A stretch of DNA of 64,000 bases, taken from contig QANU01028836.1 in the NCBI GenBank assembly GCA_003254905.1, positions 237,413 through 301,412 of the forward strand, given 5' to 3'. The notes beneath the pieces are model-generated. The model saw nothing but the letters and a program-made list of their open reading frames with translations, was not told where the DNA came from and made no database searches. Origin of the DNA: Nissolia schottii (taxonomy: Eukaryota; Streptophyta; Magnoliopsida; Fabales; Fabaceae). Positions 35,077 through 45,784 of the stretch are shown piece after piece. A program made the position numbers and the translations under genes. Every line of letters starts with the position of its first letter. Position 1 is the first letter of the stretch.

Positions 35077-36742
35077 CTAGTTTGACGATGAATAATAGAC
35101 ACTATCAATTTCATTATGAGAATTTAATGCCGAGTCAAAATCATCATCATCTTCTTCTTCTTCTTCTTCTTCTTCTTCTTCGTCTTCGACATCTTCGACA
35201 TCTTCGTCTTCATCGCTGTCACCGTCGTCTGATTGTAATTGTTGATGAATGTTAAAATTTTGAAGTATCTCTGGTTCGTCGTTTGCTACAAACAGTGTGA
35301 TTGTATCTGTTGTGTCAACAGCAATTGTTGAAGGGATTAGGTCTGTCACTTGATATGGTTGATCATTCGATGATTGCTCAGCCGATTGCATGCCGTCCAA
35401 CTCAATGCGTCCACTGGGTTTGCTCCTGATCACAACTTTCCAACTTGACTAAGTTGCTCCTGGGTAGCTAGCATAGTATACTTGCTTTGCTCTTACCGCA
35501 AGGATGAATGGATCATACCCGTTGTAACGCCTTATATGATTAATCTCAGTAACAGAGTAATCCGGATGAGTTCGTGTTCTATACGGTGACGTATCGTACC
35601 AATGACAGAAGAAGAGAACAACGTGATTGGACGGGCCATTGTGCTTATATTCCAATACCAGTATTTTTTGGAGCACTCCGTAAAAATCAGTACATGTTTC
35701 CTCAGTATTGGAATATTCACCTTTGACACAAACACCACTGTTGTTTGTCTTTTGATTAGCTGCCCATTTTTCTGTGTGGAACTTGTATCCATTAACAAAA
35801 TAAATGGGCCAGCTAATCGCTTTGTTCATTGGTCCCCAGGTCAAACTCATCAAGTTACTGTCGTTACTAAAATTATTACGCACCTACAAATATGCAAGGT
35901 GAAGTTAGGTTATTGGATTGGTTATGACAGTAATAGTTTTAGGCAGTTGAAGTACATAACTTAGAATCGTGCAACACATACAAAATTTGCAAACCATTGA
36001 GGAAACATTTGATCGGTGCATTGGTCACTAAATTCTCGTTGAAACAGCCTGCAAAAGAGTGTTATGGTAAGAAGCGAATTCTTTTAATGTATGTTAATCA
36101 AAAAATGTATATGATTTGATGGATGAAACGAACTTACTCATAGTAGGGTAGCACTTCTTCACAGTTGAGCAAAACACACAGGTGAGCTGCTTCCTTTTCT
36201 TGCGCGTTCAACCAGTAATCTAAACCCTTTCCTGCCGGACGACCGGATGGATTGAATATAGAGAGAGTCGAGTGATTAGGTATTCCTCCACCATCATCGT
36301 TCCATGGCACCGTGGTTCTACTGCAATCAACATTAGCAGCAAAGTAGTATGAACAGAATAAAGATGTTTCTTTTGTCAAGAATGCCTCACAAATCGACCC
36401 CTCAACTTGAGCTTTATTCTTAACAGTTCTCTTGAAGACTCCCATGCATCTTTCGAATGGGTACATCCACCTGTACTGCACCGGACCACACATGCGAGCA
36501 TCGTAAGGCAAGTGCACAGGCAAATGTTCCATCACGTCAAAAAAACCAGGAGGGAATAATCTTTCAATAAAGCATAGGATGATCGGAATGTTGTGTTGTA
36601 GGACTTCTATGTTTGAGAAATTAACTGTGGACGAACACAATGACTTGAAGAATTGACTTAGTTCACTCAGAGGTTTCAGCACGTAATGTAGCAGTAATAA
36701 ATGCCCGGCTGAACGTTGCCTTCGCGCCTTTTCGACCCTCAA
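35077..36742 (-). pseudogene. C-terminal half of TNP2-type CACTA transposase (DUF4218-DUF4216-acidic tail), with a stop
   Basis: Exon A (to 36138) carries the DUF4218 domain (ILCFIERLFPPGFFDVMEHL; GPVQYRWMYPFERCMG; VEGSICEAF). It splices via GTAAGT at 36137 to a 67-base exon (36048-35982, '...MFPQWFANF'), then to an exon from 35883 with the DUF4216 domain (VNGYKFHTEKW, FYGVLQKILVLEY, VLFFCHWYD, YDPFILAVRAKQVYY). Both intron borders are GT/AG and phases fit. In-frame TAG at 35451-35449 ends DUF4216. The same frame then runs on through 'VVIRSKPSGRIELDG' to a Glu/Asp-rich tail with about 20 acidic residues near 35145-35215, ending at 35077. The Transposase_21 (catalytic) part that should precede DUF4218 is missing. 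The acidic run comes from a (GAA/GAT)n microsatellite. Confidence 0.88.
35142..35212. repeat. (TTC/TCA)n trinucleotide run
   Basis: Pure TTC units with some TCA and GTC units. On the minus strand they encode the acidic tail of the transposase. Confidence 0.85.
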
Positions 36743-36988
36743 CTACATTACCGTCGGATATGTCAAATCCGCCGGTCAGTTAACAAGGACTGCATCGGTC
36801 GTTATCTACCGCCGGTAACGCTCAAAATTACCGTCGGTTTTGCGTCGGCAATTTTGTTCCGCCAGAAACGTTAACCCGGTTCGTTTTCCTTCTTCATTAC
36901 CGTCGGTATAACGACAATTCCCCGGAAAAGCCGTCGGTTTTTTGCCGATGGAATTTTGTCGACGGAAATAGTTAAATTTGTTGTAGTG

Positions 36989-36991
36989 TTC
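36989..36991. repeat. CACTA target-site duplication, right
   Basis: TTC, matching 34158-34160. Confidence 0.8.
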
Positions 36992-37440
36992 ATTGAGATT
37001 ACTATCACGATGAACACTCTCAAGGTGATGATCACGATCAACGATAATGACAAGAAAGTCCTGGTTCAAGGCAGTGTGGCTTGGCACGCAGTGAAGGCAA
37101 CAAGCTGTGCAATGATGGGTGAGGCATGGATGGTGGCTGGTCTGCTTTGTGGTGATTCCCAGGCGATGCTCACAGTGACTGATCGCAAGAGAGCGAAGAC
37201 AGCCAATCAACGATGGTGATTCAACGACTGTGGTCTAGGCCAAGCCAAATTCACCTAATAACTAAACTAATAGATGGGCATGATGGGTTTTGGACTAATG
37301 GTCTTTATTTCAAACATTTAGGATCATGGATTTTTTTTTCCCCTCTTTCATGTACTTGGGCAAGAAAGTTTTTTCCCCCTTTTATTAGCGATCTTTAGGA
37401 TAGGGTTAATGCGAAGGGAATTGGAACATTAGGAAGCAAT
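36992..37440 (+). mobile_element. Internal region of the LTR-like element, without recognisable genes
   Basis: With 34135-34160 this makes an internal region of about 480 bases between two LTR-like repeats of about 270 bases. It is less AT-rich than the flanks (36997-37220) and has an open frame of 87 codons at 36956-37219, of which only the part after the CACTA end belongs here. It resembles no gag or pol domain. A purine-rich 'gcgaagggaa' at 37410-37419 could be the polypurine tract. The size would fit a TRIM-type element; this is inference. Confidence 0.5.
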
Positions 37441-37715
37441 AGTAAAAATATTAGGTATATTTTAGCGTATTAGGTAAATGTGACATGCGTCTTGATTAGG
37501 TGAAATATTTAAAAAAATATTTCTAAGAGCAAATGAAAAAACTACATGTGTAATGAGGAGAGATTGTAGAATACTTTTACTCTACTATAAATGTACCTCT
37601 TTCATATGAATTCAATAGAGAAGAAAAATATTAGCAATTACTTTAGTCCTTTATGAATAGTTTTGTAAGAAGGAGGATCCTTTCCTCGAAGTTCACAATT
37701 ATCCACAATCATCCC
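37441..37715 (+). mobile_element. LTR-like direct repeat, right copy
   Basis: Partner of 33866-34134; see the shared blocks there. Identity is roughly 80 percent by eye. The right copy has an extra ~20 bases near 37460-37480, where 'ttaggta' occurs twice. Confidence 0.7.
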
Positions 37716-39050
37716 ATGTTAGTAAATTAAGAGTGTGTTTGGATGAGTCATTTGAGAATTCTAGAGAATTTAAAATATAAAGAATTTGAATTGAGTCATT
37801 TTAAATCCTCTCATATATAAAATATCATGTTTGAATAATTATTTTGATTTGATGCATTCTAGTTACTCTTACTTCAGTAGTAACCCATCGCTTTTTAAGC
37901 TAAATAAGAAGCTTGAGTCTGTATACCCAAAACAAAAACTTGAGTCCAACCGCCAGCATCCACCTATAACCTTGAAAGGTTCTACACAAGCGGGTCGGAT
38001 GACAGATCTAAATTCATAAACGCATGCATTGTACAAGGAAGTCGCAACGGAAAGGGTTGATGCAAACGAGAGGCTCCAACGAAGGGGTGGTGTCCGACGG
38101 CGAGGTAGATGGAGGAGATGGATGGGAGGGAAGTCGAGGGGGCGGAAGGAGAAGACTATTGATGAGGTCTTTTCTGGATCTGGGAGTTGCACGTAGGTGT
38201 AGTTCAAGAGTCTGAGTGTTTTGAGTAGAAATGGTAGCTTGACTAGAGATATGGGTCAATGAGAAGAGGGCGGAGCGGTGGTCACTAGTGTGTCACATGT
38301 GTTGGAGTTCATCTCTTGAAGGAGCTTCAACAAGATTCCTGGCGTCAAGAAAGTCATTGATATTGAAATTGAAGAGTCTTCGTGTGTTTTGTGTTTGTGA
38401 ATTAATTTGAGGTAGGGAAGAGTTGGGGTGGATGAGTTAATTTTTGGTGCTGAGATTGTATGAGTAATTTTTTTCCCAATACATGAGATTATATGAGTAT
38501 GAGATAAGTTGTGTGAGTAAAAGATGGAATTTTAAAGTATAGAGTCGATGAACCAAACAGGGTATTAACTCAAATTTTAAAGTATAACTGGAGAGGAAGT
38601 ACAATTGCAATGTTTAACAATGATCTGCTACTATTTTATGTTTTATGTATTGAAAATGGAGGTTGGAACTTGAAATATAAGTCTTCCTTATTTTTTATTT
38701 TTTTTAAATTGTGATTTGATATTTTATTTGTATCTTGTTTGACATTTTTTTTAATTTTTAAAAATAATTTATCTCATTAAAATTTGATAACTCTATTTAA
38801 AATTTTAATTTAAAAAAAATATTATACTTATAGCGATATCGTAGACATCGTTAAAATATTTAAGATACTATTAGAATAATTAGTCATATTAAAATACTAA
38901 AATGAATTGTATCATATTAAAATTGTCAAATAATAATACAAATAGAACGACCTAGTTAAGCGACAACCTCTTAACTAAAAAGAAAGTAACAAAACTTTTT
39001 AGGGCATGTTTAGTGTCTTCTTTTTAATTCCTTGTTTTTAACTGTTAGGA
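37716..39050. other. No gene; possible MITE-like element
   Basis: 'gtgtttggatgagtcatttg' at 37734 and 'gaaccaaacagggtattaac' at 38549 may be eroded inverted ends of one non-coding element. The patch at 38020-38220 is G-rich and open in two frames on opposite strands, with no recognised domain. The rest is AT-rich. Confidence 0.35.
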
Positions 39051-39263
39051 GGCGTTTGGTATGAGGTCATGTGGATAAATTACTGATAATCTTGTAATTA
39101 AATTACCTGCAATATACATTGACCTGTTTAGTTACGCAACATTGCTAGTAATATGAATTACCTACATGAGAGGTGTCTACTTGGATTACCACCATTCAGG
39201 TAATCCTTCAACTTTTATTTTGACAAAAATATTCTTAACATAAACATCTCTCTCTCTATCCAT

Positions 39264-39650
39264 GAGCCACCACAACCACGCACAAACACCGCCACCACCA
39301 CTCCCACCATCGCCATAACCATCACCACCGTCACTGCCACTGCCACTGCCACTGCCACCACCATCACCATTGTCATCACCACAACCACCACTAATACCAT
39401 TACGTACCACTACTACCACCATCACCACCACTGCCGCCACCATCATTGTCGTCGCCACAATCACCACCATTGCCGCCTCCACCCATTGTTGTCGCCACCA
39501 CCACCACCACCTCTACTACCATTACCATAATTGTCGTCATTGCCACCACATCCATCACCGACACCTCTACCATAACCCACCTCCACTACCATGATCATTG
39601 CCACCGCCACCACAACTCCTCATTTCCACCACTACCTTCGTCGTCGCCAC
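39264..39650. repeat. Imperfect (CAC)n/(CCA)n array, left part
   Basis: Mostly CCA, CCG and CAT triplets over almost 400 bases. All frames on both strands look open in places only because of the triplet bias. Confidence 0.85.
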
Positions 39651-40300
39651 CACCTGATATAAGCTCAGTAGGGCAAAATAGACAATTCAGCACTAGAGGA
39701 CGAGATGAGAATTGTAATATGCCCATGGGACCCATCACAAGGGCAAGGGTTAAGAGAATTAAATAAGTCTTTGGAAATTTGGCTAAATCATTTGTTGAAG
39801 AGATACATCAAGAATGAGCCAAGATACTAACCAGTGACAGTGGCCCGCCTAAAGTTTTATTATTGGCGAGTTTAAATTAGTTTATTCAAGCATGTTGGGC
39901 CCATTGCTATGGGAATTATTTTAGTTTAAATTAGGTTTATCTTTTGTTTTATTTTAAGTTTAAATTAGGTTTATCTTTTATTTTATTTTTTAGTTTAAAT
40001 TTAGTTTTTCTCTTTATGGTTAAATTTCAACCTAATGTTAGAGGTTATAAATACCTCAACAAACATGAGTATTGGGGAAAACTTTTGATGAATGGAATTT
40101 TAATTGTTTTCTCTTAGAAAACTTTCTTTGCAAAGGGGTGTTCTCTTTGTGTAAGCAATGTGAATGATTTGCTTTGCTTGGTGCATCTTGGGACGAGATT
40201 GGGACAAATATTTTTCACGTTGGGAGATCTCATATAGCATCTTGGGCGGATGATTGTGACAAATATTTTTCCCGTTCATAAAGGTCACTGAAGTGTAGTG
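39651..40300 (+). mobile_element. 3' end of a Ty3-gypsy element (polyprotein tail plus LTR part)
   Basis: The frame ending at 39766 reads 'NMPMGPITRARVKRIK', the conserved 'GPITRARAK' tail motif of many plant gypsy polyproteins. It is followed by untranslated sequence that ends in LTR-like text: 'gttggg.cccattgct', repeated 'agtttaaattaggtttatc' (39932 and 39957), and a TATA box 'GTTATAAATACC' near 40044. The join to copia sequence is near 40300. Everything upstream in the polyprotein is missing. Confidence 0.6.
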
Positions 40301-41092
40301 GTTTTTTATTTCTATATGATATCATTGCTCCTTCGAGTGTGATTTTCTGCAGTAATGAAATACTTATACATTTCATTTTGGATCTTGTGGTTAAGAATGT
40401 TGTGTTATTCTGGTATTTATTGTGGCCACATAGTGTAAGTTGATCTGGATTAATGTTTCATTTTGTAATCTAATTTATGCTGTCCAAGTGGGAGAATGTT
40501 GGAATAATTATAATAATTATTTTATGGACATGCATAAATTGGTGTTTTGTCTAGATTAAATTGATCGCCAGAATAATGTATACATGTGTTTGGACTAGCT
40601 GATGATAGGTGGGCTAGGTCCATCATTACCTAATGTATGGAAGAGTCCCTTCGCCTACCCTGTGCCAGTTTTTATTCTCCCTATTAAGAATAAATAAAAA
40701 CCTTTCTCCTGCCTTTAGGAGCTCTGACACAGAGCATAGGAGAAAAACCTCTTCCTCTTCTCTCTCTGTTTTTTCTCATTCTCTCATCTGCAAATATCAG
40801 AGAACAATGGCTTCCGCCCCTTCAATTCCTGGTAAAATTTCTCTTCTCTATCACTTAGAAATTGTTTATATTTCACATGCTATGATTAGAAGAAATTATT
40901 ATAATCTATCAATACGAAATTAGGTAATCTCTTTTTAAGATAATTCTCAATTTCTTCCTCTAATACCAATTATCTACTTTTCTAAGGGCAAGTTCCTCAA
41001 GGGTTTAGTAGGGAGGATTTTTATCCTATTCTTTGTTCCCAGTCAAAGTGTATGTTAGGATTTTGGGATCTTTATATCTTTGGGGTTCCGCA
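40300..41092 (+). mobile_element. Ty1-copia 3' end with polypurine tract and LTR
   Basis: 'CCAAGTGGGAGAA' at 40484-40496 is a classic copia polypurine tract directly followed by an LTR start 'TGTTGGAATAATTATAAT' at 40497. The LTR seems to end 'GGGGTTCCGCA' at 41092 (596 bases), where the CAC array resumes. Inside is a transcribed-leader-like CT-rich region. The reverse transcriptase region and the 5' LTR are absent. Confidence 0.65.
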
Positions 41093-41190
41093 TCATCACT
41101 ACTGCCACTATTACCATTACCCATCACCATCATTGCCACCACCACCATTGTTGTCCCCTTTATCACCACCATCACAACAATACACCAACA
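41093..41190. repeat. Imperfect (CAC)n array, right part
   Basis: Resumes the triplet array interrupted at 39650. Confidence 0.75.
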
Positions 41191-41365
41191 TATTTTTATT
41201 ATTTTTATTTTATTTTATTGTTATTATGGTAATTTTTTATTTATTTAATTTATTATTATTTTCTCATTTTATTATTTTATTTACTTTTTATTTTATTTAT
41301 TATTTAGAGGGCATTATGGTAAAATATATTTATTACCTTGCAATCCTTTTGATGTACCAAATTGG
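41191..41365. repeat. T-rich low-complexity tract
   Basis: TTTTATTTTATT-type sequence inside the MITE-like element. Confidence 0.7.
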
Positions 41366-41443
41366 TAATGTAAATTGTCAATTACATCACATGTGGGTAC
41401 CAAACACTGCAATGTAGCATTACTAGTAATTTAAAATGTAGTA

Positions 41444-41513
41444 NAATATGATTATATTCATAATTATATATATAGTCCACAAAAATAGATTAAGGAAATA
41501 TAATTTTGTAACA
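41444..41513 (-). repeat. Copia 3' LTR, truncated
   Basis: About 60 bases are nearly identical to 47185-47245 ('attatattcataattatat', 'cacaaaaatagattaag'). The remainder of the LTR is missing and an N lies at the break. Confidence 0.8.
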
Positions 41514-42199
41514 ATCTCCTACTTGGGCTATATATATTGTCTCGAGATAATTATATCACAAAATAAACTTTAAGCGCACATTTGAATGTTATTTCTATTT
41601 AACTACTTATACAATATGGTCCATCTCATATATCAGTGATGGAACTACCGAAACTTTCTTCACATTAAAGTCGTGACCAAACCATGATGATCGTTATACT
41701 AATATACTCTATGACATAGATCAAGTTTGTATGAGTAACATGGAAATTACGTGTAAAATGATCTCATTCATGTCTATTTCCAATTGGTCTAACTTTATTC
41801 TTTATGAGATCAAAATAATTCAGAATGAAAACAAAACAATTGAATACTTTATTTCTACAGAAAAAAAATCCTTAAACATAAAGTTTGTCTAACATAAATG
41901 AGCATCCCAATGCACACTCCCATTAATCCAGCATATCATTAAAATGATATTACAGCCATATGAGCATTATGCTCATGAAAGACCTTGGGTGGTAGTTCCA
42001 TAGTAAGCGGATCTGCAACCTTGGAGTTTGTGCTAATATACTCTATAAACAGTTAATCACTCTAAACTCTTTCTTTATATGACTATTGAAACATTGTCAT
42101 AATCCAACTTAATGGTCTTTCAATTTCATCCATAATTTGTAGCCCTTGTGACAAAAGTCCGCAGTCATTTTACATAATTGGATGTCTCATAACAAACTA

Positions 42200-42505
42200 T
42201 CAAACCAAATGCAATGGTAGAGGAAGCAATGAGTGTCTGTTCAGCACTCTTCTAATTAGCTTCTCTACCAAACATATAAATACAGCCCAAATTGGATCTT
42301 TGACTATTTTGGCATCCACTAAATTCAAAGTCTGAATCATTGATGATCTGATCTCTACCTGATATGTCTTCCTGTATGTGAACATGAAGTGTTTGTTCTC
42401 TAAAGATCCCATAAGAACCTTATGGCTGCTATCCAGTAATCCATTCAAATTGCTCAAATATCTGCTTAACATCCAAAAAATAATGTACGCAATATCTGTA
42501 GGCAT
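42200..42505 (-). pseudogene. Copia reverse transcriptase/RNase H tail
   Basis: 'PTDIAYIIFWMLSRYLSN' corresponds to the conserved '(R)PDIAYxVxxLSRYxxNP' after the copia reverse transcriptase, followed by the eroded 'K..LRYL.GT' region and an RNase H stretch ('YQVEIRSSM..TLNLVDAKI...IWAVFICLVEKLI', matching 'LE..GYSDSDFA...KSTSGY.F.L.GG'). Upstream, 42535-42723 continues eroded coding. Near 42880 'FLYVDID' matches the YVDD catalytic block with the second Asp shifted. Confidence 0.75.
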
Positions 42506-43559
42506 ACAAACTTAAGTACGCATTAGAATTCCTACTACCGAAACATAGGAAAACTTTTGTATTTTTTTAGTTTTAAAACCATTCTTAGGGTGTTGAATGA
42601 GACTAGGTCTGTCTCCTTTAACAACAGAGGTTTCTTTTGGTCTGTATTTATGCATGCAAAATTTCTGTAAATGCTTAAAAATATATATGCTCCCACTAAA
42701 CTCAAGGTATGTTCAATCATCAATCATATTTATCTCTAAACCAAATGAGATAATAACTTGATGAAATTTGTAATACCATTGATAAAGATTTGCTTAAGAA
42801 CGTAGATAGATTTCTTTAATTTGTAAACCATATTCTTTGTATCTCTCGACACATAGTTTTCTGGTTACGACATGTAAATCATCTCATCAATGTCAACATA
42901 GAAAAACACAATCTTTATATTCGTCTAATGTACCTTAAGATCAGAAGCCACCACTAATGTCATTATTGTTCTAAAAGGGCCCATCAATCGAATATGATAC
43001 AATCATTAAACCCTATAAATTCTTCTTTCTTTAGTGTATTCCTTAATGACATTTGTTCTCGAGGTTGTTGAGTTTGTTCTTCAGGAATAACCTATTGGTC
43101 TTGTTTGCAAATAGATTCCTCTTTACAGACAAAGTCTTTAACTTTATTCTTTCCCACAAACTAAACAATTCTTAAAGAACTGGGCATTCATTATCTCAAA
43201 ATTGATCTACTTGTGGAATCACATGTAAAACTTATACCCCCCCTAAAATCCTCTAAGTATCCAACAAAATAAATGTTGGTTGTTCTTGAGTCCAGTTTCT
43301 TTATATTTAGCCTTAAATGGCCTTGCATTAGTTAGACAACCTCAAATGTCTAAATGTCTTATACTGGCTTTTTGCCAATTCATAATTCATAAAGGGTTTT
43401 GATCGCTACTTTAGTTGGAACTCTATTAAAGATGTAAATTGTAACTTTTAATCATGAAAGTTTCACCTGATCCACCGTACCTATCATGGCATGTACCACC
43501 ACAGTTAGATTTGATAGCCTTAATGGTTTTGCCAAGTTAATTTTAACTCTACCTCAAGG

Positions 43560-43877
43560 GACTAGAGTCTAGCAATTGAAACTTTTCTTAAAGAAGATAA
43601 AGATGACCAAAGAAGAAAAAATGTTTATAAACTTAATAATGTATTGTATGACTATTCCATGAAACCATAGGGAATAGCCAAAAATATCTGTATGTATAAG
43701 TTTAGAGACATCCGAAGATCTGTTGTCACATAATCTCTTCACGATCACTTGTTTCCCCTTAAAGCAGTAAACACAAACATAAAAGTCTATAAAATAAAGA
43801 GGATCGCGATTCTCAATGGTTAAGTTGCACTTTATACCCCAAAAAAAATTCATGTAAGGTTTCATCAAAAGAGTCAA
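43560..43877 (-). pseudogene. Copia pre-integrase and integrase N-terminal remnant
   Basis: 'VCVYCFKGKQ' matches the GAG-pre-integrase 'C..C..GKQ' block and 'DVSKLIHTDIFG' matches the integrase start 'LELIHTDICGP', including the first Asp of the DDE triad. The continuation 'YIIKFINIFSS' matches 'YFI.FIDDYSR' with the second Asp region degraded. Confidence 0.75.
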
Positions 43878-44331
43878 TATTATATAAAAAGAGACTATTT
43901 GAATGATAAAAAGGGACTAATCTGATTGTTTCTAAATGAATAAGAATAACCAAAATTTTTTCAAAGTAAAAAACCAAACCCAAATTTTGTCTAAAAGACA
44001 ATATATNTTTCTCCACATAGATGAATCTTTCAGCATCATTTGACTTTGGAAAACTCATAAAAAAATCATTGCTTAGACACACTTATGTAAGTAGTAGACC
44101 CAAAAAAACTACATACCAAATGTGTGTTGGTACTAACGCTAAATTAACCCCAAACCAATCCAAAATGAGAAGTGTGCCTTTCCTTATACCCCAAGCGTAA
44201 TATTTGACACAATTGTTCTTCATATGCCCAAAAGTAACAACTAAATTCCTAATGTTGTTTCTTTTGAGGTAGACATATTTTGCAACTTCTTTATCTTTAT
44301 TCAACATTTTTGTCCTTAAAGGTACTGCCAA
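43878..44331 (-). pseudogene. Copia gag zinc knuckle and protease remnant
   Basis: 'GHMKNNCVKYYAWGIRKG' is the back half of a CCHC knuckle followed by the usual copia 'KYxxWxxKKG'. 'VPTHIWYV' corresponds to the protease 'SGATTHI' block, and 'DAERFIYVE' to '..D.ERFIYVGDG'. A TAG near 44083 and a frame N at 44007 break the frame. Confidence 0.7.
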
Positions 44332-44743
44332 GTAAGTACTTTCAATCTTTTCTTGCTTTAAGAGTTCTTCTTCTTACACAAATGAGAATGAGCTCATTAA
44401 GAGATTATTTATCCCTTTGTCAGTTATAGCTGACCTTAAACTGAATTTTACTAGAAGAAAAACCCAAAAACTATTTGCACGAGCGATTATCAAATAACTC
44501 TAACTATAGTGCCTTTGGTTTTGAAGCAAGATGAGACATGTCCATGATGTACTCCCTTATATTTCCTTTTACTTTATGCTTTATTGAAATCACGTTCGAT
44601 TTGATCGAACTTGTTTCAATCATATTGCTTTTGGAAAAACTTTATTTTTTTTAAGAAAATTCTTTGGCAACAATAACCTTTCATAGTGCCCCTGAATATT
44701 TCTAAAATTGTACAAATCATAATAATGAGACTTATGCAATTTT

Positions 44744-45330
44744 TGTTGGGTTTGGGCTCCCTTCCTCTGTGGAGAAAGGCCAAATATTTACGAACCTACT
44801 ATTCTCACTTAATAGTGGACAGGGGTCAGTTTTTAGGGTATAGAGAGAGCTGAGAAGACAAAAGAAAGAAAAGAAAATAAGGAGAAGAGAAGAAAAACGT
44901 TTTTTGTCATGGCAGTAGTTTTTGATCTGTTGCCACCGCTTCGTTCACCGTTGGATCGGGCTAAAATTTTTCAGCAGGTTCGGAACACATGATACTTTAA
45001 TCTGGACGGTGCGATCGTTGAGAAGTTGCCTGAACAGTGAGAAATTGGCTGCGCACAGTAACAACATTTTTGGGTTTTTCTGATTTCTCTTGTTCTCTAT
45101 TTCATTATTCTTGCCTTGTTCTTTGTCTGATTATTGAGCACGATTTGTGCTGTAATTTGAGACTCTCTTGTACCCTTATTTTGATCGTAATGGAGCTTGA
45201 TTGACTAACCTGTACTCGTGGTTTTTACTTCTCACATTGAGAAGGTTTTCTACGTTAAAAATTCATGTGTCTTCCTTTTGTGTGTTTTTGATGTTGCCAT
45301 TATTTGTTATTGCTCCTCATAGATTCTTGC
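44744..45330 (+). mobile_element. LTR-like insertion inside the copia gag region
   Basis: Begins 'TGTTGGGTTTGGGCTCC' and has the feel of another copia LTR in + orientation ('cacattgagaaggttttcta' near 45233-45252 is a common U5 text in plant copia LTRs). It interrupts the minus-strand gag remnant, which resumes about 45370 ('EQLAALTDKSSNSTL' in the minus frame near 45460-45415). The right end and the target duplication could not be fixed. Confidence 0.5.
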
Positions 45331-45784
45331 AAGTTAGGGAATTTATTATCCCCTGCATATAGCTCTGCTTGAGTTGTCAATTTATTGTGTCAAATTTCCC
45401 ATCAATTTGAACTATCTCATTTCTCAAAGTACTGTTGGAACTTTTATCTGTAAGAGCAGCAAGTTGTTCAATCCTTAACGCAAGTTAGTCTCACACCTCA
45501 TTGAAATAAAATTGTTGTTAACAAATATAAAAGAAGCAGAAAAGTAGAACAAAACAATATATTCATATACGTTCAAAAAAATTATTTTTTTATTTAAAAA
45601 AATAAAAATTATAGGGTCCATTACGAGATAGCGAGCACAACATTAATATTTAGTCTTTGGACAAAAATATTAACTTGTAAGTGGTACTCTTGATATAGTA
45701 ATCAAATATTGACCATAAATCCTGTCAGACAATAAGCCTGTCTTTGGACCGACTTATTATTCACATGGAACCTAATAATTGTCA

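Larger units (their letters stand above)
34161..36988 (-). mobile_element. CACTA (En/Spm-type) transposon, internally deleted
   Basis: The 2828-bp element starts CACTACTAGAAATTTGACTA and ends with the inverted complement of CACTACAACAAATTTAACTA, with a perfect 3-bp TTC duplication on both sides: the CACTA superfamily signature. Both ends hold dense subterminal repeats of TTACCGTCGG/CCGACGGTAA (34180-34625 and 36745-36965). Transposase coding runs on the minus strand, so the right end is its 5' end. The catalytic N-terminal half of the TNP2-type transposase is absent, with subterminal repeats joining directly to mid-gene sequence at about 36740. It can therefore move only if a complete transposase is supplied elsewhere. 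It is inserted between the two LTR-like repeats. Confidence 0.92.
39051..41407. mobile_element. CAC-rich MITE-like element carrying retroelement insertions
   Basis: Left end 'GCGTTTGGTATGAGGTCATG' and, at the right end, the inverted form of 'GTGTTTGGTACCCACATGTG' (41407-41388) are similar terminal inverted repeats. Both match the MITE-like copy at 4320-4510. Inside lie imperfect CCA/CAC trinucleotide arrays (39264-39650 and 41093-41190) that appear to be one array split by the gypsy/copia material at 39651-41092. No clear target duplication. Confidence 0.45.

Noticed and set aside
38014-38259. Opposing open frames in a G-rich patch
   Set aside because: No family resemblance; both strands open because of base composition.
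39186-39766. Open frames in the CAC array (Gly/Val-rich and Thr/His/Pro-rich)
   Set aside because: Explained by triplet repeat bias; only the end (GPITRARVKRIK, about 39700-39766) is real retroelement coding.
40807-40923. ATG with MASAPSIPG followed by a splice-donor-like GTAAAA
   Set aside because: Lies inside the copia LTR; no downstream exon recognised.
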